NCBI GenBank assembly: GCA_947493955.1
Contig: CANLSQ010000003.1
Location: 372,001-436,000 of the forward strand
Length of the DNA stretch: 64,000 bases
From: an uncultured Sphingomonadaceae bacterium
Lineage (GTDB): Bacteria; Pseudomonadota; Alphaproteobacteria; Sphingomonadales; Sphingomonadaceae
Direction: 5' to 3'
The position numbers and the translations under genes were made by a program. Shown here one piece after another: positions 33,273 through 41,926 of the stretch. Under the pieces are notes generated by a model, which was given only the letters and a program-made list of their open reading frames with translations, did not search any database and had not been told where the DNA came from. Numbering within the stretch: the first letter of the stretch is position 1; each line of letters starts with the position of its first letter.

Positions 33273-34853
33273 ATGCTGAAAGAAGATATTGTCACTATCG
33301 CGGACGTGATCCGGCAACAGGCCAAGGATCAGGGCGACGGGCTGGTGTTCACCTTTGAAGGGGACGAGATGACCTATGTCCAACTGGACGCAGGTAGCAG
33401 CCGGGCTGCCAACGGGCTCGCTTCACTGGGCGTCAAGAAGGGCGACCGGATCGCCTATATGGGCAAAAACTCGCATCTCTATTTCGAGATTCTTCTGGGT
33501 GCGGCCAAGATCGGTGCGGTGATGACGCCGGTCAACTGGCGGCTGGCTGGCCCGGAAGTCACCTATATTGTCAACAATTGTCAGGCCAAAATCTTGTTCA
33601 TTGGCCCGGAATTTGTCGATCTTGTGAAGCAGATCAGACCGCAGTTTGAATATGTTGAGACCATCTTCTGCTCTGAAGAGACGACTGAAGAATTTGCCGG
33701 CTATCCGGAATGGCGTGACGGGTTTTCGGATGTCGACCCGATGGTGCCTTGCGCGCCAGATGACGACGCGCTGCAGCTTTATACATCGGGAACAACCGGC
33801 CACCCCAAGGGGGCGATCATGACCGGCTATTCTATTTTCGGGGCGCGCTCCAAACTGACGGACGATGATCTGGCTGACTGGCAGAAATCGCAACCGGGTG
33901 AGACCATGCTGCTTGCCATGCCCTGTTTTCACATCGGCGGTACCGGGTCCGGGCTCGGCAATATGTATAGCGGCGGTCATGCCATTGTAGTGCGGGAATA
34001 TGATCCGGCGCAGGCGCTCGATTTCATAGAGCAATATGGGATCAGCAAGATATTCATGGTGCCAGCCGCCATCCAGATATTGCTCAATCATCCCCGCGTG
34101 GGAGAAGTGGATTTCTCAAAACTCAAATATATCACCTATGGCGCTTCGCCGATTCCGCTCGAAATGATGAAGCAGAGCATAGATATGTTCGGCTGCGAAT
34201 TTGTGCAGATGTATGGAATGACAGAGACATCGGGAACAATTGTCGCTCTGCCGCCAGAGGATCATGACCCGAATGGCAATGACAAGATGCGTTCGGTCGG
34301 CAAGCCGCTTCAGGGCGTAGAAGTGAAGATCATCGATGATGACGGCAACACGGTGGCGGCACGCGAAGTGGGTGAGATTGCCACACGATCTTCGTTCAAC
34401 ATGAAAGGCTATTGGAACATGGCCGAAGCGACTGCAGCGACTATCGACAGTGACGGCTGGCTGCGTACTGGTGATGCAGGCTATTTTGACGAGGACGGCT
34501 ATCTCTACATCCACGACCGGGTGAAGGACATGATCATCTCCGGCGGTGAGAATATCTATCCAGCCGAGGTTGAAAATGCGATCTATGGTCACCCCGCCAT
34601 TGCCGATGTGGCGGTGATCGGCGTGCCTGACGAGAAGTGGGGCGAGGCGGTCAAGGCCTGTGTCGTGTTGAAAGGCGGTGCAGAGATGGATGAAGCAGAT
34701 CTGATTGCACATGCCCGCACAAATATTGCCGGTTTCAAATGCCCCAAGTCCGTGGACTTCATCCCGGAGCTACCGCGCAACCCATCGGGTAAGATCCTGC
34801 GCCGTGAGTTGCGCGCACCCTATTGGGATGGCAAAGACCGGGCGGTTAACTAG
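33273..34853 (+). CDS. Fatty-acid-CoA ligase family (AMP-forming acyl-CoA synthetase)
   Basis: 526 residues, full length. The AMP-binding loop LYTSGTTGHPKGA is near residue 170, the YGMTETSGTI motif near 310, and the C-terminal domain carries TGDAGYFDEDGYLYIHDR and the catalytic lysine in PRNPSGKILRREL. It activates a carboxylic acid to its CoA ester. It is followed after 26 bases by an enoyl-CoA hydratase, so the two probably form a short beta-oxidation unit. Chain length or ring system cannot be told. Confidence 0.93.
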   Translation: MLKEDIVTIADVIRQQAKDQGDGLVFTFEGDEMTYVQLDAGSSRAANGLASLGVKKGDRIAYMGKNSHLYFEILLGAAKIGAVMTPVNWRLAGPEVTYIVNNCQAKILFIGPEFVDLVKQIRPQFEYVETIFCSEETTEEFAGYPEWRDGFSDVDPMVPCAPDDDALQLYTSGTTGHPKGAIMTGYSIFGARSKLTDDDLADWQKSQPGETMLLAMPCFHIGGTGSGLGNMYSGGHAIVVREYDPAQALDFIEQYGISKIFMVPAAIQILLNHPRVGEVDFSKLKYITYGASPIPLEMMKQSIDMFGCEFVQMYGMTETSGTIVALPPEDHDPNGNDKMRSVGKPLQGVEVKIIDDDGNTVAAREVGEIATRSSFNMKGYWNMAEATAATIDSDGWLRTGDAGYFDEDGYLYIHDRVKDMIISGGENIYPAEVENAIYGHPAIADVAVIGVPDEKWGEAVKACVVLKGGAEMDEADLIAHARTNIAGFKCPKSVDFIPELPRNPSGKILRRELRAPYWDGKDRAVN

Positions 34854-34879
34854 ATACTGACGGCCGAGGAGGATTTGCT

Positions 34880-35617
34880 TTGACGGATTGCGTATTACGG
34901 GAAGACCATGACGGATGGTCGATGCTGACGCTTAACCGGCCTGACAAGCTTAATGCGCTCACTGTAGAGATGTTTCGCGAATTGCGAAGCCACGTTGCGG
35001 ACCTGCGCAAGGACGATGCGATTGGCTGTGTTGTCGTTCGCGGAGCTGGCAAGTGTTTTTCCGCCGGACATGATCTGAGCGATATCGCGGAGGGTGAAGA
35101 AGTGCCTTCGCGCGGCTGGCATTCCGAAACCCTTCGTTTGCTGGAAAAGCTTCCCAAACCGGTGATCGCGGCGGTGCATGGTCATTGCTATACTGGTGCA
35201 CTGGAAGTGGCGTTGGCGGCAGATTTCATTCTGGCCGCTGATAGCGCGCGCTTTGGCGACACCCATGCGAAATGGGCATTGACTCCGGTCTGGGGCATGA
35301 GCCAGCGCCTGCCGCGCCGTGTCGGTATCGCAACGGCCAAGCGCCTGATGTTTACGGCGGATATGATAGATGCTGAGGAGGCTGTGCGGATTGGTCTGGC
35401 GGAATATACCGTGCCAATCGCGCAATTTGATGACGAGATTGCACAGCTGGCCGAGAAAATTGTCTCTAACTCCGGCTTCTCTCATGCCGCAAATAAACGG
35501 CTTTTAGAGGCAACCGATGGCGATCCGCTCGATGCGGGCTTGCAGTGGGAAGTGATGGAATCGGAAGGCCATGGTCCCGATATGCATGACCGGATTTCGG
35601 CTTTTACAAAGAAATAG
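34880..35617 (+). CDS. Enoyl-CoA hydratase/isomerase family protein
   Basis: 245 residues from a TTG start at 34880, preceded by GAGGAGGAT at the right distance. The crotonase fold is shown by RPDKLNALTVEMF, CFSAGHDLSD (oxyanion loop) and AAVHGHCYTGALEVALAADFILA. The usual second catalytic glutamate is replaced in the KWALTPVWGM segment, so a plain hydratase is not certain. It lies 26 bases behind the CoA ligase and is the last gene of that unit; a run of hairpin repeats follows. Confidence 0.88.
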   Translation: MTDCVLREDHDGWSMLTLNRPDKLNALTVEMFRELRSHVADLRKDDAIGCVVVRGAGKCFSAGHDLSDIAEGEEVPSRGWHSETLRLLEKLPKPVIAAVHGHCYTGALEVALAADFILAADSARFGDTHAKWALTPVWGMSQRLPRRVGIATAKRLMFTADMIDAEEAVRIGLAEYTVPIAQFDDEIAQLAEKIVSNSGFSHAANKRLLEATDGDPLDAGLQWEVMESEGHGPDMHDRISAFTKK

Positions 35618-35620
35618 TGG

Positions 35621-35722
35621 TTGGGGAGGGGGTGAGAGGTCCTAACAAACCTCTACCCCTCTCCAACTCGACTAGGGCAGCAAGCTGCCAGGTCTCCGTT
35701 TCCTCTCCCTCAAGGGGAGAGG
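35621..35722. repeat. Intergenic cluster of three hairpins
   Basis: Between two convergent genes there are an imperfect long hairpin (35621-35640 with 35649-35666), the palindrome GGCAGCAAGCTGCC (35676-35689) and the hairpin CCTCTCCC-N5-GGGAGAGG (35702-35722). The pattern is like a mosaic palindromic repeat and may also stop transcription from both sides. Confidence 0.6.
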
Positions 35723-35730
35723 AGTGTAGC

Positions 35731-36489
35731 TTAGAATTGAACGCGCTTGGTAAAGCCGCCATCGATAACGAGATGCGCACCGGTGGTGTAGCTCGATGCC
35801 GGGCTCGCGAGGAATACCACGCTGCGTGCGACATCATCGGCGCCGCCAAAGTCACCAAGAGCAAAGCCTGCTTTGGTCATCTCGTAAAATTCCGGCATGC
35901 CTGCCTCGATCTGAGACCAGTTGCCGCCCGGGAATTTGATTGGGCCCGGAGACACCATGTTCACGCGAATGCCTTTTGGACCAAGCGCCTGGCTAAGCTG
36001 GCTGCCATAAGTGATCAGCGCTGCTTTCATCGCGTTAAAGGCCTGAGGCGCAACGAATGTTTCAAACGCAGCGGTTGATGACATGAAGATCACCGAGCCA
36101 TCGTCCGATTTTTCAAGATGCGGTTCCAGCACTTCGAGAGCCTTCACGGCGCCGATAATATCGGTCTGGAAGGTCACTTCCCAATTGCCGGTAGCGCCGG
36201 CACCGGAAGAACTCACATTGTGGATGAAGATATCGCAGCCACCCAGTTCTCCGGCCGCCTTTTCCAGCCATTTGGGATAGCCTTCGGCATCGGTCATATC
36301 GAAAGCTTCGGCGAAAACCTTGCCGCCATGTGCTTCCAGCTCGCTCTTGGCTGCGGCCACCTGTTCGGCATTGCGAGAGAAAAACGCCACGTCTGCGCCT
36401 TCTTTGGCGAAATGCTCCAAAGCTGCGCGACCTAGTCCGCGGCTACCGCCGGTGAGAATAACTTTTTTGCCCTTCAGTCCTAAATCCAT
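35731..36489 (-). CDS. Short-chain dehydrogenase/reductase
   Basis: 252 residues, classical SDR with VILTGGSRGLGRAALEHF at the N-terminus, then an IFIHNVSSSGAGATG segment where NNAG usually stands. The active-site Tyr is not in a plain YxxxK motif: the helix reads FMSSTAAFETFVAPQAFNAMKAAL, with phenylalanine at the tyrosine place. It may thus be weakly active or specialised. It heads no clear operon; ThuA, VOC and GST genes on the same strand lie upstream. Confidence 0.85.
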   Translation of the reverse strand: MDLGLKGKKVILTGGSRGLGRAALEHFAKEGADVAFFSRNAEQVAAAKSELEAHGGKVFAEAFDMTDAEGYPKWLEKAAGELGGCDIFIHNVSSSGAGATGNWEVTFQTDIIGAVKALEVLEPHLEKSDDGSVIFMSSTAAFETFVAPQAFNAMKAALITYGSQLSQALGPKGIRVNMVSPGPIKFPGGNWSQIEAGMPEFYEMTKAGFALGDFGGADDVARSVVFLASPASSYTTGAHLVIDGGFTKRVQF

Positions 36490-36539
36490 TTTGCTCTCCT
36501 TTTAAAAATTGGGGTTTGCTTTGCTTCTAAGTCTTGCGT

Positions 36540-37328
36540 CTAGAATTTCGCTATTGCTGGCTGACAACACCATTTGATGCCGCGGCGTAGCAGATCATAG
36601 ATAATCGGTTGCTGCCAACCGGAACGGTCCACTTCGGGCCACCAATCGAGGACCGGATCCATGTCATAATGACCACGGCAATGCCCCATGGTCAGATAGA
36701 GCACGGCGCCTTCACCCATCTTGCGAATGTAGAAGACCGGGTGGCGGCTCTTTTTGATGTCGCTGTGCACAAAGCCGCTTATATCGTCTTCGCCATTATA
36801 TTCCGTGTCCAGCAACACGTCGATCTCGGCGCGGGTTTCAACCAGATACTGCTCGTCAATGGTCTCAAAACTCGGAATGCCCTTGACCAGTGGATGGTCC
36901 GGTTGCGCGTTGTCGACGGTGAACGGGATGATCGGTGGATGCGATAGAAACCGGCTGCCCAATGTATCGACAAATGTCGGCATATCGTCCGGTGCATCGA
37001 CCCGGCCATCTTCCAGGAACTTCAACACGCTGTTGGTTCCGTGCAGCGCAAAATACTGGCCGCCGCCATTCACGAAATCCTGAATGTTTTTCTGCGCCGC
37101 TTCGCTGGGGAGCAGATCGCAAGTGTAACTGATCAGGATATCGGTATTTTTGATTGCCTCGATACTTTCATAATCTTCAAAGACCCTCACACGGATGCGG
37201 TCATCCTCGGCGAGCAGCTTCAATATTTCGAGCCGGGCAAAATCGATATCATGATATTTGCCGGCGGCAACCAATACGCATTTGATCGGTTTCTGGTCGG
37301 GCCGGCGCTCGGGTGGAGTTTCACTCAT
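36540..37328 (-). CDS. ThuA-like domain protein
   Basis: 262 residues with the ThuA glutamine-amidotransferase-like fold: CVLVAAGKYHDIDFARLEIL, the FVNGGGQYFALHGTNS strand-turn and the C-terminal VLYLTMGHCRGHYDMDP. ThuA was found in trehalose utilisation, and relatives act on sugars or glycosides, often with unknown chemistry. The nucleophile cysteine of true glutamine amidotransferases is not present at the HGTNS turn. It is three bases behind the VOC gene and probably co-transcribed with it and the GST. Confidence 0.85.
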   Translation of the reverse strand: MSETPPERRPDQKPIKCVLVAAGKYHDIDFARLEILKLLAEDDRIRVRVFEDYESIEAIKNTDILISYTCDLLPSEAAQKNIQDFVNGGGQYFALHGTNSVLKFLEDGRVDAPDDMPTFVDTLGSRFLSHPPIIPFTVDNAQPDHPLVKGIPSFETIDEQYLVETRAEIDVLLDTEYNGEDDISGFVHSDIKKSRHPVFYIRKMGEGAVLYLTMGHCRGHYDMDPVLDWWPEVDRSGWQQPIIYDLLRRGIKWCCQPAIAKF

Positions 37329-37331
37329 ATT

Positions 37332-37892
37332 CTATTCTTTTCCTATTATCGGATTGGTTGCGCCATCCCAATCGAGATGCGCTTGCCGCATTGCAGCAAA
37401 ACCGTCGAAGCCCGCTTGCGGGATTTGCAAATATTCGATGACCGTGCCGGGGCCGCCGCCATAGTCCGCATAGAAAGCACCGCCCACCCCGCCGGGCAGG
37501 CTGACTTCCTGAATGACCTCGCCACCCTTGCTCTCGGTGATCTGCCGGGCTTCAGCCAGATCATCAACTATGATACACAGATGCTGAACCCCTTGCAGAC
37601 CCTTTGCGCGCCAGTCCTTGAACATCGAGGGCGCATCATTGTCGGGCCGGATCAATTCAACTTGCACATCGCCCCAATAGCCAATGGCCATGGAAAACTG
37701 AATGTCTGACGGCTCACCGCGATATTTGACATTCTCGACCTGCACGCCCTCGGTATGGAAAAAGGGGCCCGCACCCATTTTCTGGGTCCAGTAATCGAGC
37801 GCAGCGTCATAATCATCCGGCACATAGCTGATCTGCATGATCGTGCCGAGCTTGGCGAGAGTTGCCGGAGAAGAAGAGGCGTTTCCGGTCAT
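37332..37892 (-). CDS. VOC family protein
   Basis: 186 residues. First module TIMQISYVPDDYDAALDYWTQKMGAGPFF; second module GVQHLCIIVDDLAEARQITESKGG ending in GTVIEYLQIP with the glutamate expected as metal ligand. Histidine in VQHLCI could be a second ligand. The pattern resembles glyoxalase-I/methylmalonyl-CoA epimerase type proteins. It overlaps the GST gene by four bases. Confidence 0.85.
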   Translation of the reverse strand: MTGNASSSPATLAKLGTIMQISYVPDDYDAALDYWTQKMGAGPFFHTEGVQVENVKYRGEPSDIQFSMAIGYWGDVQVELIRPDNDAPSMFKDWRAKGLQGVQHLCIIVDDLAEARQITESKGGEVIQEVSLPGGVGGAFYADYGGGPGTVIEYLQIPQAGFDGFAAMRQAHLDWDGATNPIIGKE

Positions 37893-38518
37893 TCTTCGCC
37901 GCGCCAGATCTCAGCTGAGGGCCGTTCTTCCATCTTGGCCGCAAAACGTGCCAGATTGTCGGTGCCTTCCGGCAATGTCCATCCCACCGTACCGCCAAAT
38001 TTGATGAAGCAGAATGCAACAAGGTCGGCCAGTGTCAGCTTGCCGTGGCAGATATGATCTTTGTCACCCAATTGACCATCCAGCCAGATCCAGTGTTTGT
38101 CGGACATGGCCGACAATTCGGCTGCGGCTTCGGTGCTGACCACGTTCATCCGCGGTTCGAACATCGGGCGCCCGCCGCCACCGCGAAAGCCTAGTGTCAT
38201 CGGAACCGCAATTTCCTGATCGATACGCCGTGCCCAGCGCCGAGTTTCTGCGCGCTCTTCGGGGGTCGATCCGATCAACACCGGATCCGGTTTGATCTCT
38301 TCCAGATATTCGCAAATTACCGTTGATTCTGTCAGCAGCGTGCCGTCATCCAGTTCGAGTGTAGGCGTTGTCTGCATGACATTCTTTGCCGCATATTCTT
38401 CGCTGCGGTTTTCGCCGGTGATGATGTCGAGATGGATTCGTTCCACCTCAATGTCCTTTTCCACCAGGAACATTCGGGCTAGCCGCGGATTGGGACCAAG
38501 GCTGGAATAGAGTTTCAC
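37889..38518 (-). CDS. Glutathione S-transferase
   Basis: 209 residues from GTG 38518, which follows AAGGAGAG at the right distance; a longer frame to 38578 adds an unlikely leader. The thioredoxin-like domain has KLYSSLGPNPRLARMFLVEK, with the serine/asparagine region for glutathione activation, and TTPTLELDDGTLLTESTVICEYL for glutathione binding. The C-terminal helical domain extends from about 90. It could conjugate or isomerise a pathway intermediate. It is first gene of the GST-VOC-ThuA unit; the palindrome GGACCGAACGGTCC lies 68 bases upstream. Confidence 0.9.
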   Translation of the reverse strand: MKLYSSLGPNPRLARMFLVEKDIEVERIHLDIITGENRSEEYAAKNVMQTTPTLELDDGTLLTESTVICEYLEEIKPDPVLIGSTPEERAETRRWARRIDQEIAVPMTLGFRGGGGRPMFEPRMNVVSTEAAAELSAMSDKHWIWLDGQLGDKDHICHGKLTLADLVAFCFIKFGGTVGWTLPEGTDNLARFAAKMEERPSAEIWRGEE

Positions 38519-38586
38519 GGGTTTGCTCTCCTTTTTTTCGGCAGACTCAAAACCTGCTTCTTGTGAAATAAGATACACAGGTAAGC

Positions 38587-38600
38587 GGACCGAACGGTCC
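38587..38600. promoter_or_regulatory. Palindrome GGACCGAACGGTCC in the GST / Rieske divergent promoter
   Basis: Perfect 6-base arms with a two-base centre, in a 226-base divergent region. The form suits a TetR-type operator. It lies 68 bases from the GST start and 144 bases from the Rieske oxygenase start, so its link to the latter is less certain. Confidence 0.5.
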
Positions 38601-38744
38601 TCTCAAAAGCACTAGGTTATATTGTCGGTTTCGCCTTGCAGAAAATTCAACTGAACAAGCATGAGGCTGCCAGATTCACTAGTGGAGTTTGCCAGCTCTT
38701 GCGGTAGTCTGATCGCAAATAAGTTTAGTTTTCAGGAGAAGATA

Positions 38745-40325
38745 ATGGTCGAGACGTTAACGGGTCACAATCGGTCAAACGGTATTTCCTACACGGAGTT
38801 GCTGGAAGGCGACAAAGTGCGTGCTCCCGAAGTATATTTTGAAGAATCTCCGATGGAGCCCGGCCTGACAGAAGTGGAGGTCAGCCGGTACTGGACGAAA
38901 GAAGAGCATGACCGCGAGGTGGAAATGCTCTGGAAACGCGTCTGGCAAATGGCTTGCCACAAGGATGATATCAAGGATGTCGGCGACACCCATGTCTACG
39001 ATATTGCAGGACTGTCGTTCATCGTCGTGCGTGTGTCTGAAGACGAAATCAAAGCCTATCCCAACAGTTGCATGCATCGCGGCCGGGCGATTTGCGACAA
39101 TCACAAAAAGGGCCAGAAGGCCTTGCGTTGTCCGTTCCATGGCTGGTCATGGGAATTGGATGGCAAGCTGAAAGAAGTCCCCTGCCAATGGGATTTCCCG
39201 ACGGTCAGCGAAGAAACCCACAGTCTGAAAGAAGTGCGCGTTGGCGAATGGGGTGGATTTGTCTTTATCAATCCCGATCCCAATTGCGAGCCATTGGAGG
39301 ACTTTCTGGGCGATCTCGATCGGCATTTCCAGATCCCGTTTGAGCGTCGGTATAAAGCGGCGCATATGATCAAGCGGCTTCCGTGCAACTGGAAAATTGC
39401 GCAGGAAGCTTTCATGGAATCCTACCATGTGGTCGGTACGCATCCCGAATTGATGCCGGCCTTTGCCGATGCAAACAGCAAATATGACGTTTGGAACAAT
39501 GTGTCGCGCGCAATGTCCGCGCACGGTGCACCAAGCCCGCATACGGATCTTGAAAACCCTGATCCGACAGCTTTTCCGGATCAGAAGGCGTTTCAAAGCT
39601 TTATCCATCCGATCAGCAAGCACACATTCAAGCGGCTGGAAGAAAACCGTGTCGAGGTGTCTTTGCCGAATGGCAAAAGCGGTATTTTCGACATGGAAGC
39701 CAACTATATCGAAGGCGATTTGAAATCGGCTGATCCTCATATGTGCAATTGGATTGGCGGAAAGATCGCACCGGAAGAGGAAGATATGCCGATGGTGTTC
39801 ACTGACGTCTCTGCACATATGATGCGGGACGAGGCAGCGCAGGCTCGGCGCGAAGAAATGCGTCCGACCTGGGGTGATGACGTCGACAAGATCAGTGACG
39901 CCGATCTCACAGACGCCATTTTCTACAGTGTGTTTCCGAATATGAGCCCTTGGGCGGATTTCAATCCGATCTTTTATCGCTTCCGCCCCGATGGTGATAA
40001 TCCTGAGCAATCATTGCATGAGGTCATGTTCATGGTGGCCTTGCCCGAAGGCGCTGAACGCCCTGAGCCGGCAAAATGCACGTTCCTTGATTTGCACGAT
40101 GATTATACGGAAGCGACCGAGTTTGGCAGCTATTTGAACAAGGTATTCAATCAGGATTATATCAATCACAAGGCCATGCAGAAGGGCGTAAAAAATCAGC
40201 CGCACGGCGTTTCTATCTTTGCCCAATATCAGGAAAGCAAGATCCGTCACTTCCATGAAACACTGGAAAAATGGCTGACGAGCAAGGAACCGCCAAAAAG
40301 TCCCAAGCTCGAGGCGGCTGAATAG
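38745..40325 (+). CDS. Rieske-type ring-hydroxylating oxygenase, alpha subunit
   Basis: 526 residues from ATG 38745 (CAGGAGAAG upstream). The Rieske [2Fe-2S] ligands are Cys109, His111, Cys129 and His132 (CMHRG ... CPFHGW), and the mononuclear iron ligands are in FMESYHVVGTH: His228 and His233, with Glu225 in place of the more usual bridging Asp. The C-terminal third is longer than in most single-component relatives (about 380-450). It would hydroxylate or demethylate an aromatic or polycyclic substrate. No ferredoxin or reductase gene is nearby, so it must borrow an electron chain. Confidence 0.92.
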   Translation: MVETLTGHNRSNGISYTELLEGDKVRAPEVYFEESPMEPGLTEVEVSRYWTKEEHDREVEMLWKRVWQMACHKDDIKDVGDTHVYDIAGLSFIVVRVSEDEIKAYPNSCMHRGRAICDNHKKGQKALRCPFHGWSWELDGKLKEVPCQWDFPTVSEETHSLKEVRVGEWGGFVFINPDPNCEPLEDFLGDLDRHFQIPFERRYKAAHMIKRLPCNWKIAQEAFMESYHVVGTHPELMPAFADANSKYDVWNNVSRAMSAHGAPSPHTDLENPDPTAFPDQKAFQSFIHPISKHTFKRLEENRVEVSLPNGKSGIFDMEANYIEGDLKSADPHMCNWIGGKIAPEEEDMPMVFTDVSAHMMRDEAAQARREEMRPTWGDDVDKISDADLTDAIFYSVFPNMSPWADFNPIFYRFRPDGDNPEQSLHEVMFMVALPEGAERPEPAKCTFLDLHDDYTEATEFGSYLNKVFNQDYINHKAMQKGVKNQPHGVSIFAQYQESKIRHFHETLEKWLTSKEPPKSPKLEAAE

Positions 40326-40329
40326 CGCC

Positions 40330-40737
40330 TTGGAATCTGTACCGGAAGGATTTGTGCCGGCGACATTTTCCAGCGGTTTTCTGGATGTTGCCGGTCCATA
40401 TTTCACCCGCAAAGAGGCAGATCATATCGCCGTTGGTATCCGGATATCGGAAGGGCATTTGAACGGTATCCAGGTTGCGCATGGCGGTGTCCTGACCACG
40501 CTGGCCGACGTGGCGCTTAGCTATCAGCTTTTTGTCAGCGAAAATCCGCGATTGCCCATCGCCACAATCAACCTCAACACAAATTTTCTGAGCGGCGCAA
40601 AGCTGGACGATTGGGTCGTGGCCCATGCGCATATCGATCGCAAGGGCAAGCGAACCGCCTATTGCCACGGCGAAATCATCGCCGGTGACCGGTTGCTGAT
40701 GACAATGACGGGAGTATTTGCGTTGTTGCGCAAATAA
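40330..40737 (+). CDS. PaaI-type hot-dog acyl-CoA thioesterase
   Basis: 135 residues from TTG 40330, four bases after the Rieske stop; GTG 40351 is an alternative. The hot-dog thioesterase motif is NGIQVAHGGVLTTLADVAL (Asn/His-Gly-Gly and the later Asp), followed by TINLNTNFLSGAKLDDWVVAHAHIDRKGKR. It hydrolyses acyl-CoA esters, perhaps to release a product or unclog CoA. It is coupled with the Rieske oxygenase. Confidence 0.88.
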   Translation: MESVPEGFVPATFSSGFLDVAGPYFTRKEADHIAVGIRISEGHLNGIQVAHGGVLTTLADVALSYQLFVSENPRLPIATINLNTNFLSGAKLDDWVVAHAHIDRKGKRTAYCHGEIIAGDRLLMTMTGVFALLRK

Positions 40738-40743
40738 CCGGCG

Positions 40744-41556
40744 CTAGTCGGTCGCTCCGAGATAGCCGAGCTGTCCAGCTTTGAAAATCGTCTGGCCCCG
40801 ATTGACGCTGTTCAATTTCTGCCCGGCACGATTGACGTGATAGCGGATCGTTGCATGGCTGAGCGACAGGATCATGCTGATCTCTTTGTCGGTTTTACCG
40901 ATGGCGGCCCAATGCAGGCATTCCGCCTCGCGTTTGGATAGGATGCAATTGGTTGGCATCCTGTGTTTCTTGCGCATCGCCAGCACATAGCCGGTGACAA
41001 AGCGGCTGGTGACGATGGATAGAAAGTCCGAGTATATTCGATAAGGTTCACTCAGATCAGTGACGCTATAATCTATTGGTGTAAAGCTGACCGCAGCGAT
41101 CTGACCGAATGGAAGGTGAACCGGAATCAGGATAGCGGATTTGGCAGTCGCACCGGTTTCGTAAAAATCCTTAAGGTCAATCTCGTCCAGATATTCGTTT
41201 TGCCAATGGCCATGAAAGCCATCGGCATTGCACCAGATTGGCTCGCTTTCATAACGGCAGGCGCGGGGCAGGGGCGAACTGAGTGCCAGCCTGGTATCTT
41301 CCCACCAGCGCTCGCCTTCGGCGACCCAGCCAAAAATATCCTTGTTGATAAGTTCGCCTTCGGCATCGACCAAATGGGCTTTTGACGAGATGTCCGCACT
41401 CACGGCAATGCGAAAGCCATAGGATTGTGCAATTTTGTGGATTGCTTCTGCAGCAGACCGGATTTCTGCCGCGCTGGTGATAGTAACACTGTCCACATTC
41501 CGGCGAAATGTAGCCTTTGAAACATCAGGTATTTCTGCGACGAAATTCTCAGCCAT
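40744..41556 (-). CDS. LuxR-family transcriptional regulator (autoinducer-binding-like sensor)
   Basis: 270 residues. The N-terminal part (about 30-180) is compatible with an Autoind_bind-type alpha-beta-alpha sensor (CRYESEPIWCNADGF and SAILIPVHLPFGQIAAVSF). The C-terminal helix-turn-helix (about 207-265) has LSKREAECLHWAAIGKTDKEISMILSLSHATIRYHV. No acyl-homoserine-lactone synthase gene is in the window, so it would be a LuxR solo if it senses signals at all. It is three genes away from a lactonase-like MBL protein. A strong inverted repeat lies 62 bases upstream. Confidence 0.88.
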   Translation of the reverse strand: MAENFVAEIPDVSKATFRRNVDSVTITSAAEIRSAAEAIHKIAQSYGFRIAVSADISSKAHLVDAEGELINKDIFGWVAEGERWWEDTRLALSSPLPRACRYESEPIWCNADGFHGHWQNEYLDEIDLKDFYETGATAKSAILIPVHLPFGQIAAVSFTPIDYSVTDLSEPYRIYSDFLSIVTSRFVTGYVLAMRKKHRMPTNCILSKREAECLHWAAIGKTDKEISMILSLSHATIRYHVNRAGQKLNSVNRGQTIFKAGQLGYLGATD

Positions 41557-41617
41557 AGTAACGCTCGTCCTCCCAGGAGCCCTTATTTGGACTCTCGATT
41601 TGCGTCACTTGTCGCGT

Positions 41618-41643
41618 TGTTTGGTTTTGCAGTCAACCAAACA
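41618..41643. promoter_or_regulatory. Inverted repeat TGTTTGGTT-N8-AACCAAACA
   Basis: Perfect 9-base arms with an 8-base spacer. It is 61 bases upstream of the LuxR-type regulator and 47 bases after the lipoyl gene stop. There is no T-run on either side, so an operator fits better than a terminator. Confidence 0.5.
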
Positions 41644-41690
41644 TTACTATTAATATTGGTAGGGCTTTTGCCAGCCGTCTTCGCGGATGC

Positions 41691-41924
41691 TTATTCAATC
41701 GTACCGATTAACTCGCCGACCGGATATTCTTCTCCCGTCGTATCGATCAGGATTTTGAGTTTTCCGGTGGCAGGAGATTCGACTTCTTGCGTCGATTTAT
41801 CATTTTCCAGGGCATAGATTTCCTGCCCTTCGGTCACGTCAGAACCATCAGGTACAAGCCATTCTGCCAGCGTGCCGACTTCCATGCTGAATCCCAATTT
41901 TGGTATGCGTATTTCAGTAGCCAT
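41691..41924 (-). CDS. Stand-alone lipoyl (biotinyl/lipoyl-attachment) domain protein
   Basis: 77 residues, only the flattened beta-barrel carrier domain. The lipoylation lysine lies in ENDKSTQEVESPATG, and the opening MATEIRIPKLGFSMEVGTLAEWLV is typical of the N-terminal domain of dihydrolipoamide acyltransferases. The E2 catalytic domain is absent. It follows the E1 beta gene by two bases. It may accept the acyl group from the E1 proteins and work with an E2 or E3 encoded elsewhere. Confidence 0.9.
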   Translation of the reverse strand: MATEIRIPKLGFSMEVGTLAEWLVPDGSDVTEGQEIYALENDKSTQEVESPATGKLKILIDTTGEEYPVGELIGTIE

Positions 41925-41926
41925 TT

